DNA from: Nanobdellota archaeon
GTDB lineage: Archaea; Nanobdellota; Nanobdellia; Woesearchaeales; CG1-02-33-12
Length of the DNA: 5,481 bases
Direction of reading: 5' to 3'
NCBI GenBank assembly: GCA_018901315.1
Contig: JAHIFA010000029.1
Location: 1 to 5,481 of the forward strand
The first letter of the stretch is position 1; every line of letters begins with the position of its first letter. Below the pieces are notes generated by a model, which saw only the letters and a list, made by a program, of their open reading frames with translations, was not told where the DNA came from and did no database searches. Made by a program: the position numbers and the translations under genes. Shown here piece after piece: positions 1 through 5,481 of this stretch.

Positions 1-2190
1 AAGATGAAGTGTTTTTTCTAATTTTATTATCTCCCCTTCAAGAGATGATTTTTCATTTCTTAATTTGATGATATTTTCTTCAACTTCTGACCTGCGGCGA
101 TGAAGAATATCAAAAACCTCCTGAAGCTCGTTTACTTTTTTCTCGCATTCTTGAAAATCTTTTGTGAAATCTTCCTGCTGGAAGCTTACTCTTGATTTTT
201 TCCTGTAGCCGCCCTTCATTGAGCCGCTTGTTTCAATCAAATCGCCTTCAAGGGTAACCATCCTATAGCTTCCTATTCCTAAACGCCTGGCAACACTAAT
301 ATTGTCAACAACAATTGTTTTTCCAAAGACATAAGAGAAAGCCTTTTTGAATTTGCTGTCAAACGAGACAAGCTCAATTGCTAAATTATGGACTCCATTT
401 GAGGATAATGCTTTTTTCACCTCATTATCAGGTGTTGCCCCTTTTATCTTGTTCAATGGCAGGAAATTTGCAACCCCAAGCTTGTTATTTTTAAGGTATT
501 TTATGCAGGTTTCAGCAACCTTGTCATCCTCAACTATTATGCTTTGTATTCTTGAGCCTGCTGCAACCTCTAAAGCCAGGGAGTATTTTGCAGACACATG
601 GCCTAATCCAGCAACAGTACCATAAATTCCATTAATCTTGTTTTTTTGCTCAAGAATGCTTTTAACAGCAATGTTTGCTGATGCTTTTTCTGTTATTCCA
701 ATATTTTTTACTTTTAATTTTTCAAGCTCCCCTTTTGCTGATAGGAGATTATCCTTTGATTTTGCCAGTTGGGCTGCAAGTGATGAATCCTCATTTAAGA
801 GCTTGTTAAGCTCAAGTGTTTTTTTCTTGAAATCATTTTTCTTTTCATTTAGGTTTTCCATATCCTCCCTGTTTTCTTTCTCAACATCAAGGACCTTTTG
901 CATTGCAGCTTCAATATTTTGGATTTGATATTCAACCCTGTCCTTTTCCCTTAGAAGTTCCTGCTGTTTCTCCCTGAGAATTTGTATTTCTCTTTGCCCT
1001 TCCTCTTCCTGTTTTTCAACTTCTCCAATTTCTTTTTCAATATCATCCAGGTTGTCTACTTTATGTTTTTTCTTGAAATTCCTTATAGATTCCTCAAGCT
1101 TTAGAATATTATCATTTTTGCCTTTTTTTATTTTTTCCAGCTTTGATTTCTCTGATATCAGGCTATCAATCTTTTCATGAATCTCTGTAAGGTCTTTTTG
1201 CAGCTGGTCTTTCCTTGAGTCAATCTTTACAAGCTCATTCTCGCATGTGGCTAGTCTTGCTTTGTTTGTTTCAATATTAACCCTTAACTGTTCAACCTTT
1301 TTCTGCATATCAAGTTGCTCTTTCTCCCCCTTTTCTTCGATTTCTTTTGTTATCTTGTTTATCTCACTCTTTTTTTCAGCAGCTGTTTTCTTTAAGTTGC
1401 TTATTTTATCCTGAACATCTTTTATTTTATCATTGCATGATTTAATCTCTGATTCAAACTTTTTTTGCTCATTCTCTTTTTTTGTTATCTGGATATTAAG
1501 GTATGTTGCCTTATTCTGCTTTATGTTGTCATTCATCTTTTTGTACTTTAAAGCCTGGTCACGTTCTGACTTTAATTCCTTTAAGTATGTCTCCCTTTCT
1601 GCAAGTATTATGCCAGCTTCATTCAGCTTGCCCTCAACCTTATCAAGCTCATTAAGGGCTTTCTTTTTTTTGTCCTCATATATTGAAATTCCTGCTATCT
1701 CCTCAACCACTAATCTCCTCTGCTCAGGAGACATCTCAACAAACTTGTTTATATCCCCCTGCAAAATTATGTTATAGCCATCTGGATCAACTGCTGCAAC
1801 AGACATCATATCAAGAACCTGCTGCCTTGTTCTTCTCTTGTCATTTATTTTGTATATGCTGGCTCCAGTTTGCTTTACAATTCTTGTAATTTTTATTTCA
1901 GAATCATCTGATGGAAATATTTTTCTGGAATTATCAAAATAAATGCTTACTTCTCCGCTTTTTGCAGGAACCCCTTTTTTACCGCCATTGTAAATAAGGT
2001 TTGCAGATTTCTCAGCCCTGAGACTTTTTGAGCTAGTTCTTCCAAGTACAAAACATATGGCATCCATAATATTTGACTTTCCAGAGCCATTTGGACCAAG
2101 AATACAGTTGAAATTATTGTTAAACAACAGCTCTGTTCTTTTTGCAAATGATTTAAACCCTTTTATTACAATCTTATTAATCCTTGTCAT
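1..2190 (-). CDS. smc: Chromosome segregation/condensation ATPase SMC, N-terminal 730 codons (C-terminus beyond left edge)
   Basis: SMC is a long coiled-coil ATPase that dimerises through its hinge and, with kleisin partners, organises and helps segregate the chromosome. I translated the minus strand from the ATG at 2190; the frame is open to base 1. The N-terminus (MTRINKIVIKGFKSFA) is typical. Walker A is GPNGSGKS at residues 32-39, the R-loop arginine is near R58, and the Q-loop is LQGD with Q144. The head-to-coil junction is EEIAGISIYEDKKKK (163-177). A charged Lys/Glu-rich coiled coil spans about 175-505. The hinge runs from about 519 (INGIYGTVAGLG) to SGSMKGGY (655-662), and the returning coil starts after it. 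The signature motif, Walker B and D-loop should lie in the missing part. SMC proteins are usually about 1,150-1,200 residues, so roughly 60% is present. No stop, frameshift or insertion is visible. Rad50 is unlikely because the hinge is a full SMC hinge, not a zinc hook. Confidence 0.96.
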   Translation of the reverse strand, partial: MTRINKIVIKGFKSFAKRTELLFNNNFNCILGPNGSGKSNIMDAICFVLGRTSSKSLRAEKSANLIYNGGKKGVPAKSGEVSIYFDNSRKIFPSDDSEIKITRIVKQTGASIYKINDKRRTRQQVLDMMSVAAVDPDGYNIILQGDINKFVEMSPEQRRLVVEEIAGISIYEDKKKKALNELDKVEGKLNEAGIILAERETYLKELKSERDQALKYKKMNDNIKQNKATYLNIQITKKENEQKKFESEIKSCNDKIKDVQDKISNLKKTAAEKKSEINKITKEIEEKGEKEQLDMQKKVEQLRVNIETNKARLATCENELVKIDSRKDQLQKDLTEIHEKIDSLISEKSKLEKIKKGKNDNILKLEESIRNFKKKHKVDNLDDIEKEIGEVEKQEEEGQREIQILREKQQELLREKDRVEYQIQNIEAAMQKVLDVEKENREDMENLNEKKNDFKKKTLELNKLLNEDSSLAAQLAKSKDNLLSAKGELEKLKVKNIGITEKASANIAVKSILEQKNKINGIYGTVAGLGHVSAKYSLALEVAAGSRIQSIIVEDDKVAETCIKYLKNNKLGVANFLPLNKIKGATPDNEVKKALSSNGVHNLAIELVSFDSKFKKAFSYVFGKTIVVDNISVARRLGIGSYRMVTLEGDLIETSGSMKGGYRKKSRVSFQQEDFTKDFQECEKKVNELQEVFDILHRRRSEVEENIIKLRNEKSSLEGEIIKLEKTLHL

Positions 2191-2210
2191 TAACTCACTC
2201 TTTTTTATAA

Positions 2211-2222
2211 TTTTATAAAAAT
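2211..2222 (-). promoter_or_regulatory. TATA box of smc, leaderless-type spacing
   Basis: The palindromic TTTTATAAAA at 2211-2220 is centred about 25-26 bases upstream of the smc ATG at 2190. That is the usual TATA-to-transcription-start distance in archaea, so transcription would begin at or next to the start codon. The only Shine-Dalgarno-like string (GAGTGAG) ends 3 bases before the ATG, which is too close to work well. The TATA identity is inferred from sequence and spacing only. Confidence 0.6.
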
Positions 2223-2228
2223 CTTAAC

Positions 2229-2291
2229 TAAAAGTTTGAAATATTGTTTATTTAAATAGCTTTTGGTTAGTCTAAAAACATAAAACTTTTA
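2229..2291. repeat. 9-bp inverted repeat in the smc/cca divergent promoter region
   Basis: TAAAAGTTT at 2229-2237 and its exact reverse complement AAACTTTTA at 2283-2291 lie 45 bases apart. Read on each gene's own strand, AAACTTTTA comes upstream of both genes: it overlaps the cca TATA element, and on the smc side it lies just upstream of the smc TATA box. The region is so AT-rich that chance is a real possibility. The rest of 2191-2315 shows no open frame or RNA structure. Confidence 0.35.
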
Positions 2292-2294
2292 TAC
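2286..2294 (+). promoter_or_regulatory. TATA box of cca, leaderless-type spacing
   Basis: CTTTTATAC is centred 26 bases before the cca ATG at 2316, preceded by the A-rich TAAAA where a TFB recognition element would lie. No Shine-Dalgarno sequence occurs between it and the ATG (the bases before the ATG are GAAATAAAGC). A leaderless transcript is the simplest reading. Inferred from sequence and spacing. Confidence 0.6.
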
Positions 2295-2315
2295 AGAATA
2301 GCTTTGAAATAAAGC

Positions 2316-3560
2316 ATGGAGCTTTTAAAACAGGTTATTGATGAGTTAAGGCCAAAAAAAGATGTAGTTGATAAGTGCACTGCTGTTTTAAATAGCATAA
2401 ACTCTGGAATCAAAAAAAAGAAAATCAGGGCAATGGCTGTTCTTGGCGGCTCTATAGCAAAAGGTACATTCTTAAAAAATGATTATGACTGCGATATATT
2501 TGTTAAGTTCAGTTTAGACTGCAAAAAAAAGGATATATCTGATTTGCTTGAGAAAGTGCTTAAGGATTTTCCAAAGGTTAACAGGATTCATGGATCAAGG
2601 GATTATTTTAACTTTAAATTAAATCGAATAAATTTTGAGATTATTCCTGTTTTGGATATAAAAAAAGCAGAGCAGGCAATGAACATAACAGACTGCTCAC
2701 CATTGCATGTTAAATGGGTTAAGGATAATTTAAAGAAAAATTTAAGATTAACAGATGAGATAAGGCTGGCAAAGGCCTTTTGCAAAGCATTCAAGGTTTA
2801 TGGAGCAGAGTCATATATGAGGGGATTTTCAGGTCATGTTCTTGACGTATTGGTAATTTATTACAAGGGTTTTATTCCTTTATTGAAGAATGCTGTAAAA
2901 TGGAAGGAACAAGAGGTTATTGATTTTAACAATTACTATAATGGAAACGCTTTGGAAAGACTGAATAAGTCAAAACTAGGCCCTCTTGTTGTGATAGACC
3001 CTATCCAGCCCGAGAGAAATGCTGCTGCTGTTTTAAGCAAGGAAAATTTTCTTTTGTTTAAGAAATCTGCAACCAGTTTTTTGAAAAAACCATTAAAAAA
3101 GTTTTTTGAGAAAAAAGAGATTACTATTAAGGAGCTTAAAGATAAGTCAAAGCACAAAAAACTTGTTTTGCTTAATGTCAAGGCATTTGAGGGAAAAGAG
3201 GATGTTGTTGGCTCTAAACTTTTGAAGGCATTTAATTATATCAACAAAAATCTTGTTTTAAATGGCTTTACTGTTTATGATAAGGGCTGGAAATGGGACA
3301 AGAAAAAAAATTCATTGTTCTGGTTTATTTTAAAGCATGAAATCTTGCCTGAATCCTTAAAAAGGATTGGGCCTCCAATAAAAAACAAGGAAAATGTTAA
3401 GCAGTTTATGAAAAAGCACAGGAAAACATTTATCCAAGGCAAAAGAATCTGCGCAAATGTAAAAAGAGAATTTAGAAAGCCAGAAGAGCTGATTAAATTC
3501 CTGAAAAAAACCAAATACCTTAAGGAAAAAGCCAAAAAAATAGAAATATTTATATACTAG
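2316..3560 (+). CDS. cca: CCA-adding enzyme (archaeal class I tRNA nucleotidyltransferase)
   Basis: Adds or repairs the 3'-terminal CCA of tRNAs, using CTP and ATP without a nucleic acid template; cytoplasmic. The 414-residue length is close to known archaeal enzymes (about 440). The nucleotidyltransferase head has GGSIAKGTFL at 44-53, followed by the metal-binding pair D58/D60 in DYDCDIFV. The third carboxylate is probably E108 in FEIIPVLD, where the Archaeoglobus enzyme has Asp. The central domain has TDCSPLHVKW (125-134), VYGAESYMRGFSG (161-173) and VIDPIQPERNAAAVLS (226-241), with R234 and H131 at positions matching nucleotide-recognition residues in the family. The C-terminal tRNA-binding body follows from about 280, ending with RIGPPI (350-355), a run of basic residues and FRKPEELIKFL. 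The ATG fits the leaderless promoter spacing. Lys content is very high. Bacterial class II enzymes lack this layout. The frame is intact and the gene complete. Confidence 0.95.
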   Translation: MELLKQVIDELRPKKDVVDKCTAVLNSINSGIKKKKIRAMAVLGGSIAKGTFLKNDYDCDIFVKFSLDCKKKDISDLLEKVLKDFPKVNRIHGSRDYFNFKLNRINFEIIPVLDIKKAEQAMNITDCSPLHVKWVKDNLKKNLRLTDEIRLAKAFCKAFKVYGAESYMRGFSGHVLDVLVIYYKGFIPLLKNAVKWKEQEVIDFNNYYNGNALERLNKSKLGPLVVIDPIQPERNAAAVLSKENFLLFKKSATSFLKKPLKKFFEKKEITIKELKDKSKHKKLVLLNVKAFEGKEDVVGSKLLKAFNYINKNLVLNGFTVYDKGWKWDKKKNSLFWFILKHEILPESLKRIGPPIKNKENVKQFMKKHRKTFIQGKRICANVKREFRKPEELIKFLKKTKYLKEKAKKIEIFIY

Positions 3561-3590
3561 TTTCTTAATAAAATATATACTAATATACTA
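3552..3590 (+). repeat. Three copies of ATATACTA upstream of the 3603 gene
   Basis: The 8-mer ATATACTA occurs at 3552-3559 (overlapping the cca stop codon), 3575-3582 and 3583-3590; the last two abut with no gap. The second copy overlaps the predicted TATA box. It could be a set of regulator binding sites, duplicated TATA elements, or AT-rich slippage; the sequence does not decide. Confidence 0.5.
3571..3580 (+). promoter_or_regulatory. TATA box for the 3603 gene and probably the operon
   Basis: AAATATATAC is centred about 27 bases before the ATG at 3603, the same spacing seen for smc and cca. There is no Shine-Dalgarno sequence before this ATG (ACTAAAAAGTATAAAA). This suggests a separate promoter in the 42-base gap after cca rather than simple read-through, with a leaderless first gene. 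Confidence 0.55.
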
Positions 3591-3599
3591 AAAAGTATA
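3584..3599. promoter_or_regulatory. Short inverted repeat between TATA box and start codon (possible operator)
   Basis: TATACT-AAAA-AGTATA is a perfect 6-bp inverted repeat with a 4-base spacer. It lies immediately downstream of the TATA box and ends 3 bases before the ATG, so a protein bound there would block polymerase recruitment. Archaeal repressors often bind in this position. The low-complexity AT context makes this tentative. A terminator is unlikely because the stem has only two G-C pairs and no T-run follows. Confidence 0.35.
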
Positions 3600-3602
3600 A
3601 AA

Positions 3603-4097
3603 ATGAAAAAAGCACAGATTCAGGGCCAGGTATTTATCTATATTCTTACACTAATAATAACTGCAGGTATATTGCTTTATGGCTACAATGCAATAAAAGT
3701 CATTAATGAAAATGCAAATCAAGTTGAGCTTGTAAACTTTAAAGATGCCCTAAAACAAGATTTTGAAAAAATGAGTTCTGACTACGGTTCTTCAAAAACA
3801 GAGACTTATAATGTTCCATCAAAGATAAAGAAAATATGCTTTTATCAAACAGGAGAAGAGCCCTTATTTCGTGCAATGCCCCGGGATTTAAATCCTTTGA
3901 TTATAGATTCTATAAAGGATGAAACAGGAAATAATGTATTTCTTGTTTTTAATGACGGTGGATTTGACCAAATGAATTTTGGCAGAATAGAAATTAGCAA
4001 TGAGGACTACAACATGATTTGCATAGAGCCTAGCGGGAACAGGTTAAAGTTAAGGTTAGAGGGCCTAGGAGACGGCGTCTTGGTTGAGCGAGGTTAA
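3603..4097 (+). CDS. Single-span membrane protein with pilin-like N-terminus, unknown function
   Basis: A 164-residue protein. The short basic start MKKAQIQGQ leads into one hydrophobic segment (about 9-30), then a polar helical stretch (32-60) and a mixed C-terminal domain expected outside the cell. The KKA|Q boundary (A4/Q5) resembles archaeal class III prepilin signal peptides, where cleavage precedes Gln. The usual Glu five residues into the mature protein is replaced by Gln, so pilin identity is only suggested. Cysteines C79 (KKICF) and C140 (NMICIEP) are the only two and could form a disulfide. I recall similar short proteins, with a CF motif after a conserved Pro and a C-terminal LRLEG-G pattern, as common unnamed proteins in Woesearchaeota-like genomes. 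It is 34 bases upstream of the Cys-rich surface gene, same strand, probably co-transcribed. The ATG is chosen by promoter spacing and by the basic residues directly before the membrane segment. Confidence 0.85.
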   Translation: MKKAQIQGQVFIYILTLIITAGILLYGYNAIKVINENANQVELVNFKDALKQDFEKMSSDYGSSKTETYNVPSKIKKICFYQTGEEPLFRAMPRDLNPLIIDSIKDETGNNVFLVFNDGGFDQMNFGRIEISNEDYNMICIEPSGNRLKLRLEGLGDGVLVERG

Positions 4098-4117
4098 TTA
4101 TTAAAAAATTAAAATAT

Positions 4118-4123
4118 GGAGTG
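4118..4123 (+). promoter_or_regulatory. Shine-Dalgarno-like site for the Cys-rich protein gene
   Basis: GGAGTG lies 8 bases before the ATG at 4132 and supports that start; the frame has a stop at 4102-4104 and no earlier ATG. It is the only well-placed ribosome binding site in the window, fitting an operon-internal gene. An ATG at 4116 overlaps this site but reads only 12 codons to a stop. A-rich TTAAAAAATT at 4101-4110 could be a weak TATA element about 26 bases before 4132, so a separate promoter is not excluded. Confidence 0.6.
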
Positions 4124-4131
4124 TACAAAAA

Positions 4132-5481
4132 ATGGAAAACAGTTTTTTAGGTAAAGAAGGAAAATTAACTTTAAGTTTTATTGTGATATTATCAATATTT
4201 TTATTAGTTCTGATATCTTTGTCTCTAGAGGTTCCTGCTGCTTTGGATGAAGGAGAAGGTGACACTACTAATAGTCATAAAGAATGTGTAGACGAAAAAT
4301 GTATATATGTGCCTGGCTCCGGACGTAATACTTGCACCGAGCATATTCAATGTGCTAGTCATAAAGAATGTGTAGATGGGAAGTGCAAAGAAGTGGCTGG
4401 TTCCGGACGCAATACTTGCAAGTATGATAGTCAATGTAGTCATAAAGAATGTGTAAATGGGGAGTGCAAAAGCGTAATTGGTCAAAGAAGTGATATGTGC
4501 CATTATCAAAGTGATTGCAAAGATGAAGAAAAATGTTCCTGTATGGCTTGTGTAGGTGGCTGTGATCCTGGCTGCAAAATGCAGACCTTTTATGGAGATG
4601 ACTGCCCTTGTAGTGATGATTGCTCTGAATGTGGCGGTGAAGGTCCTGAAGAAGAATCTGAAGAAGAAGAGCAAATTCCTGTCAGTGAACCAACTGGTTG
4701 CCCTTCTAAATATCAATATGAATGTTATAGCCCTTATTTTTGCCCCCAAGGCCATCAGTGCATAAGTGGAGGAAAAACATATTGTGATATAAAATGTAAA
4801 AAAATCTGTAGTATGGAATATGCTGATGAAGAGATTAAAAATAAATATAAAATAATCTGGTGCAGAAAAGATACAACATGCCCTTGCCAAGAAAAAGTTG
4901 GTGGAGATTTTGGCTGTTTCAGCAGCGGAGAGTCTTGTTATGGAGCTATAAAGGGATGCATTCCATCTGAACCAACTCCTCCTGAGTTAGAACCACCTGA
5001 ACCTGAATTATGTGTTAAAGAAGGTAAGAAAGGTTCTGTGTTTAATGCTGACCCTAATGATGATGTTTGTTGTGCAGGACTAGAAAAAGTACAAGATTCA
5101 TATCCTATTGAAGAAGGTGTATATTATCCTATGAAAGATTTATACACTATTAAAAAAAGTTTATATTATCCTACAAAAGAATGCCTTGTTTATAAGAACA
5201 ATTTTGTATGCACTAAGTGTGGAGACAGCAAGTGTGGTTTAGGAGAAAACTACTGTAATTGTCCAAAGGACTGTAAAGAATGGACAATATGCACAGACTC
5301 TGACGGAGGAAAAGATTATTATGTTAAGGGAGAAATAACAGGGGAGCTTATGTCAGGAGAAGGTTCGCCTTCTGTAGATATGTGTATTGATTGGGGTAAT
5401 GATGGTAATGATAACATAGTAAGAGAATTATTTTGCAATGATCAAGGAAAAGGTGAGCCTACACTTTATGAATGTCCATAT
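4132..5481 (+). CDS. Cys-rich modular secreted or membrane-anchored surface protein, N-terminal 450 codons (runs off right edge)
   Basis: I translated from the ATG at 4132; the frame stays open to 5481. A signal peptide or anchor covers about 12-32, with a possible cleavage at VPA|A (36/37). The rest is polar and holds 48 cysteines, suggesting many disulfides or metal sites outside the membrane. Modules: three tandem repeats at 48-129; a compact Cys cluster at 135-167; an acidic linker at 168-189; a second Cys module at 190-276; a Pro/Glu linker at 278-293; and a C-terminal part with CCAGL (313-317), CTKCGDSKC (360-368), GENYCNCPKDC (371-381), then KDYYVKG (394-400) with spaced Cys to the edge. 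I recall this C-terminal combination from surface proteins of DPANN archaea and candidate-phyla bacteria, without known function. No enzyme motif is recognisable. Probably in an operon with the preceding membrane protein; roles such as adhesion or host contact are speculation. Confidence 0.88.
   Translation, partial: MENSFLGKEGKLTLSFIVILSIFLLVLISLSLEVPAALDEGEGDTTNSHKECVDEKCIYVPGSGRNTCTEHIQCASHKECVDGKCKEVAGSGRNTCKYDSQCSHKECVNGECKSVIGQRSDMCHYQSDCKDEEKCSCMACVGGCDPGCKMQTFYGDDCPCSDDCSECGGEGPEEESEEEEQIPVSEPTGCPSKYQYECYSPYFCPQGHQCISGGKTYCDIKCKKICSMEYADEEIKNKYKIIWCRKDTTCPCQEKVGGDFGCFSSGESCYGAIKGCIPSEPTPPELEPPEPELCVKEGKKGSVFNADPNDDVCCAGLEKVQDSYPIEEGVYYPMKDLYTIKKSLYYPTKECLVYKNNFVCTKCGDSKCGLGENYCNCPKDCKEWTICTDSDGGKDYYVKGEITGELMSGEGSPSVDMCIDWGNDGNDNIVRELFCNDQGKGEPTLYECPY
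4273..4518 (+). repeat. Three tandem 27-28-codon Cys repeats inside the surface protein gene
   Basis: Units are 4273-4356, 4357-4437 and 4438-4518 (residues 48-75, 76-102, 103-129). Each begins SHKECV and carries four Cys in the pattern C-x4-C-x10-C-x5-C. All three start with the identical 18 bases AGTCATAAAGAATGTGTA. Units 1 and 2 also share TCCGGACG.AATACTTGCA with one mismatch (4318-4336 and 4402-4420). Identity at synonymous positions points to recent duplication or gene conversion. Unit 3 has diverged most (GQRSDM instead of GSGRNT). Confidence 0.9.
5120..5172 (+). repeat. Short YYP repeat within the Cys-rich protein gene
   Basis: TATATTATCCT occurs at 5120-5130 and 5162-5172, 42 bases (14 codons) apart, encoding YYPMKD (331-336) and YYPTKE (345-350). 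A weaker relative, SYPIEE, lies at 323-328. This falls in a Cys-free stretch between C314 and C351, inside the C-terminal module, and may be a small local duplication. Confidence 0.5.

Noticed and set aside
347..1889. Several plus-strand open frames of 68-114 codons, rich in Ser, Phe and Leu
   Set aside because: They are antisense to the continuous smc frame, and their composition is what Lys/Glu-rich coiled-coil codons give on the opposite strand.
2412..3310. Three runs of eight A within cca (2412-2419, 2523-2530, 3303-3310) as possible slippage or programmed frameshift sites
   Set aside because: The zero frame is intact across all three with family motifs continuing on both sides, and Lys-rich AT-rich genes produce such runs by default.
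2603..3535. Minus-strand open frames of 63-86 codons opposite cca
   Set aside because: cca has clear family motifs through this stretch; these frames are Phe/Ser/Leu-rich reflections of Lys codons.
3561..3602. A terminator after cca
   Set aside because: There is no G+C stem and no long T-run, only TTTCTT; the spacer is better explained as a promoter.
4273..4518. A CRISPR array, suggested by repeat units at 84- and 81-base spacing
   Set aside because: The units are direct in-frame coding repeats with conserved Cys codons throughout, not short identical repeats with unique spacers.
4225..4890. A 221-codon open frame on the minus strand rich in Thr, Phe and Ile with YTFFMT-like repeats
   Set aside because: It lies entirely antisense to the Cys-rich gene; its apparent repeats are the complement of the SHKECV repeat DNA, and it lacks a promoter or a recognisable family.

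Overview
The window looks like a piece of an AT-rich archaeal chromosome, most likely from a small-genome DPANN lineage of the Woesearchaeota/Pacearchaeota type. Three things point there. The CCA-adding enzyme is the archaeal class I form. TATA-box-like elements sit about 26 bases upstream of three start codons, as expected for leaderless archaeal mRNAs. The right half encodes a short membrane-anchored protein and a Cys-rich surface protein of kinds I recall from DPANN genomes. The lineage is inferred from these features; no marker such as rRNA is present.

Layout: bases 1-2190 (minus strand) hold the N-terminal 730 codons of the chromosome-organising ATPase SMC: the N-terminal half of the ATPase head, the first coiled-coil arm, the hinge and the start of the returning arm. 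The rest lies beyond the left edge. A 125-base divergent promoter region (2191-2315) separates it from cca (2316-3560, plus strand), the tRNA 3'-CCA-adding enzyme, which looks complete. After a 42-base gap rich in ATATACTA repeats comes a 164-residue protein with one N-terminal membrane segment and a pilin-like N-terminus (3603-4097). Thirty-four bases later, behind a Shine-Dalgarno-like GGAGTG, starts a secreted or membrane-anchored Cys-rich modular protein (4132 to the right edge, 450 codons visible, 48 cysteines).

How the genes relate: smc and cca are housekeeping genes with back-to-back promoters and no evident functional link. The last two genes probably form a cell-surface operon. The first has a leaderless-type promoter and the second an internal ribosome binding site. 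Both proteins have an N-terminal hydrophobic segment and a domain predicted to lie outside the cell. The Cys-rich protein is the least explained part of the window: tandem 27-28-residue Cys repeats that are partly identical at DNA level, acidic and proline-rich linkers, then a C-terminal module with a CGD...GEN...CNCP..C signature. No RNA genes, CRISPR arrays, insertion sequences or tRNA-like structures were seen.
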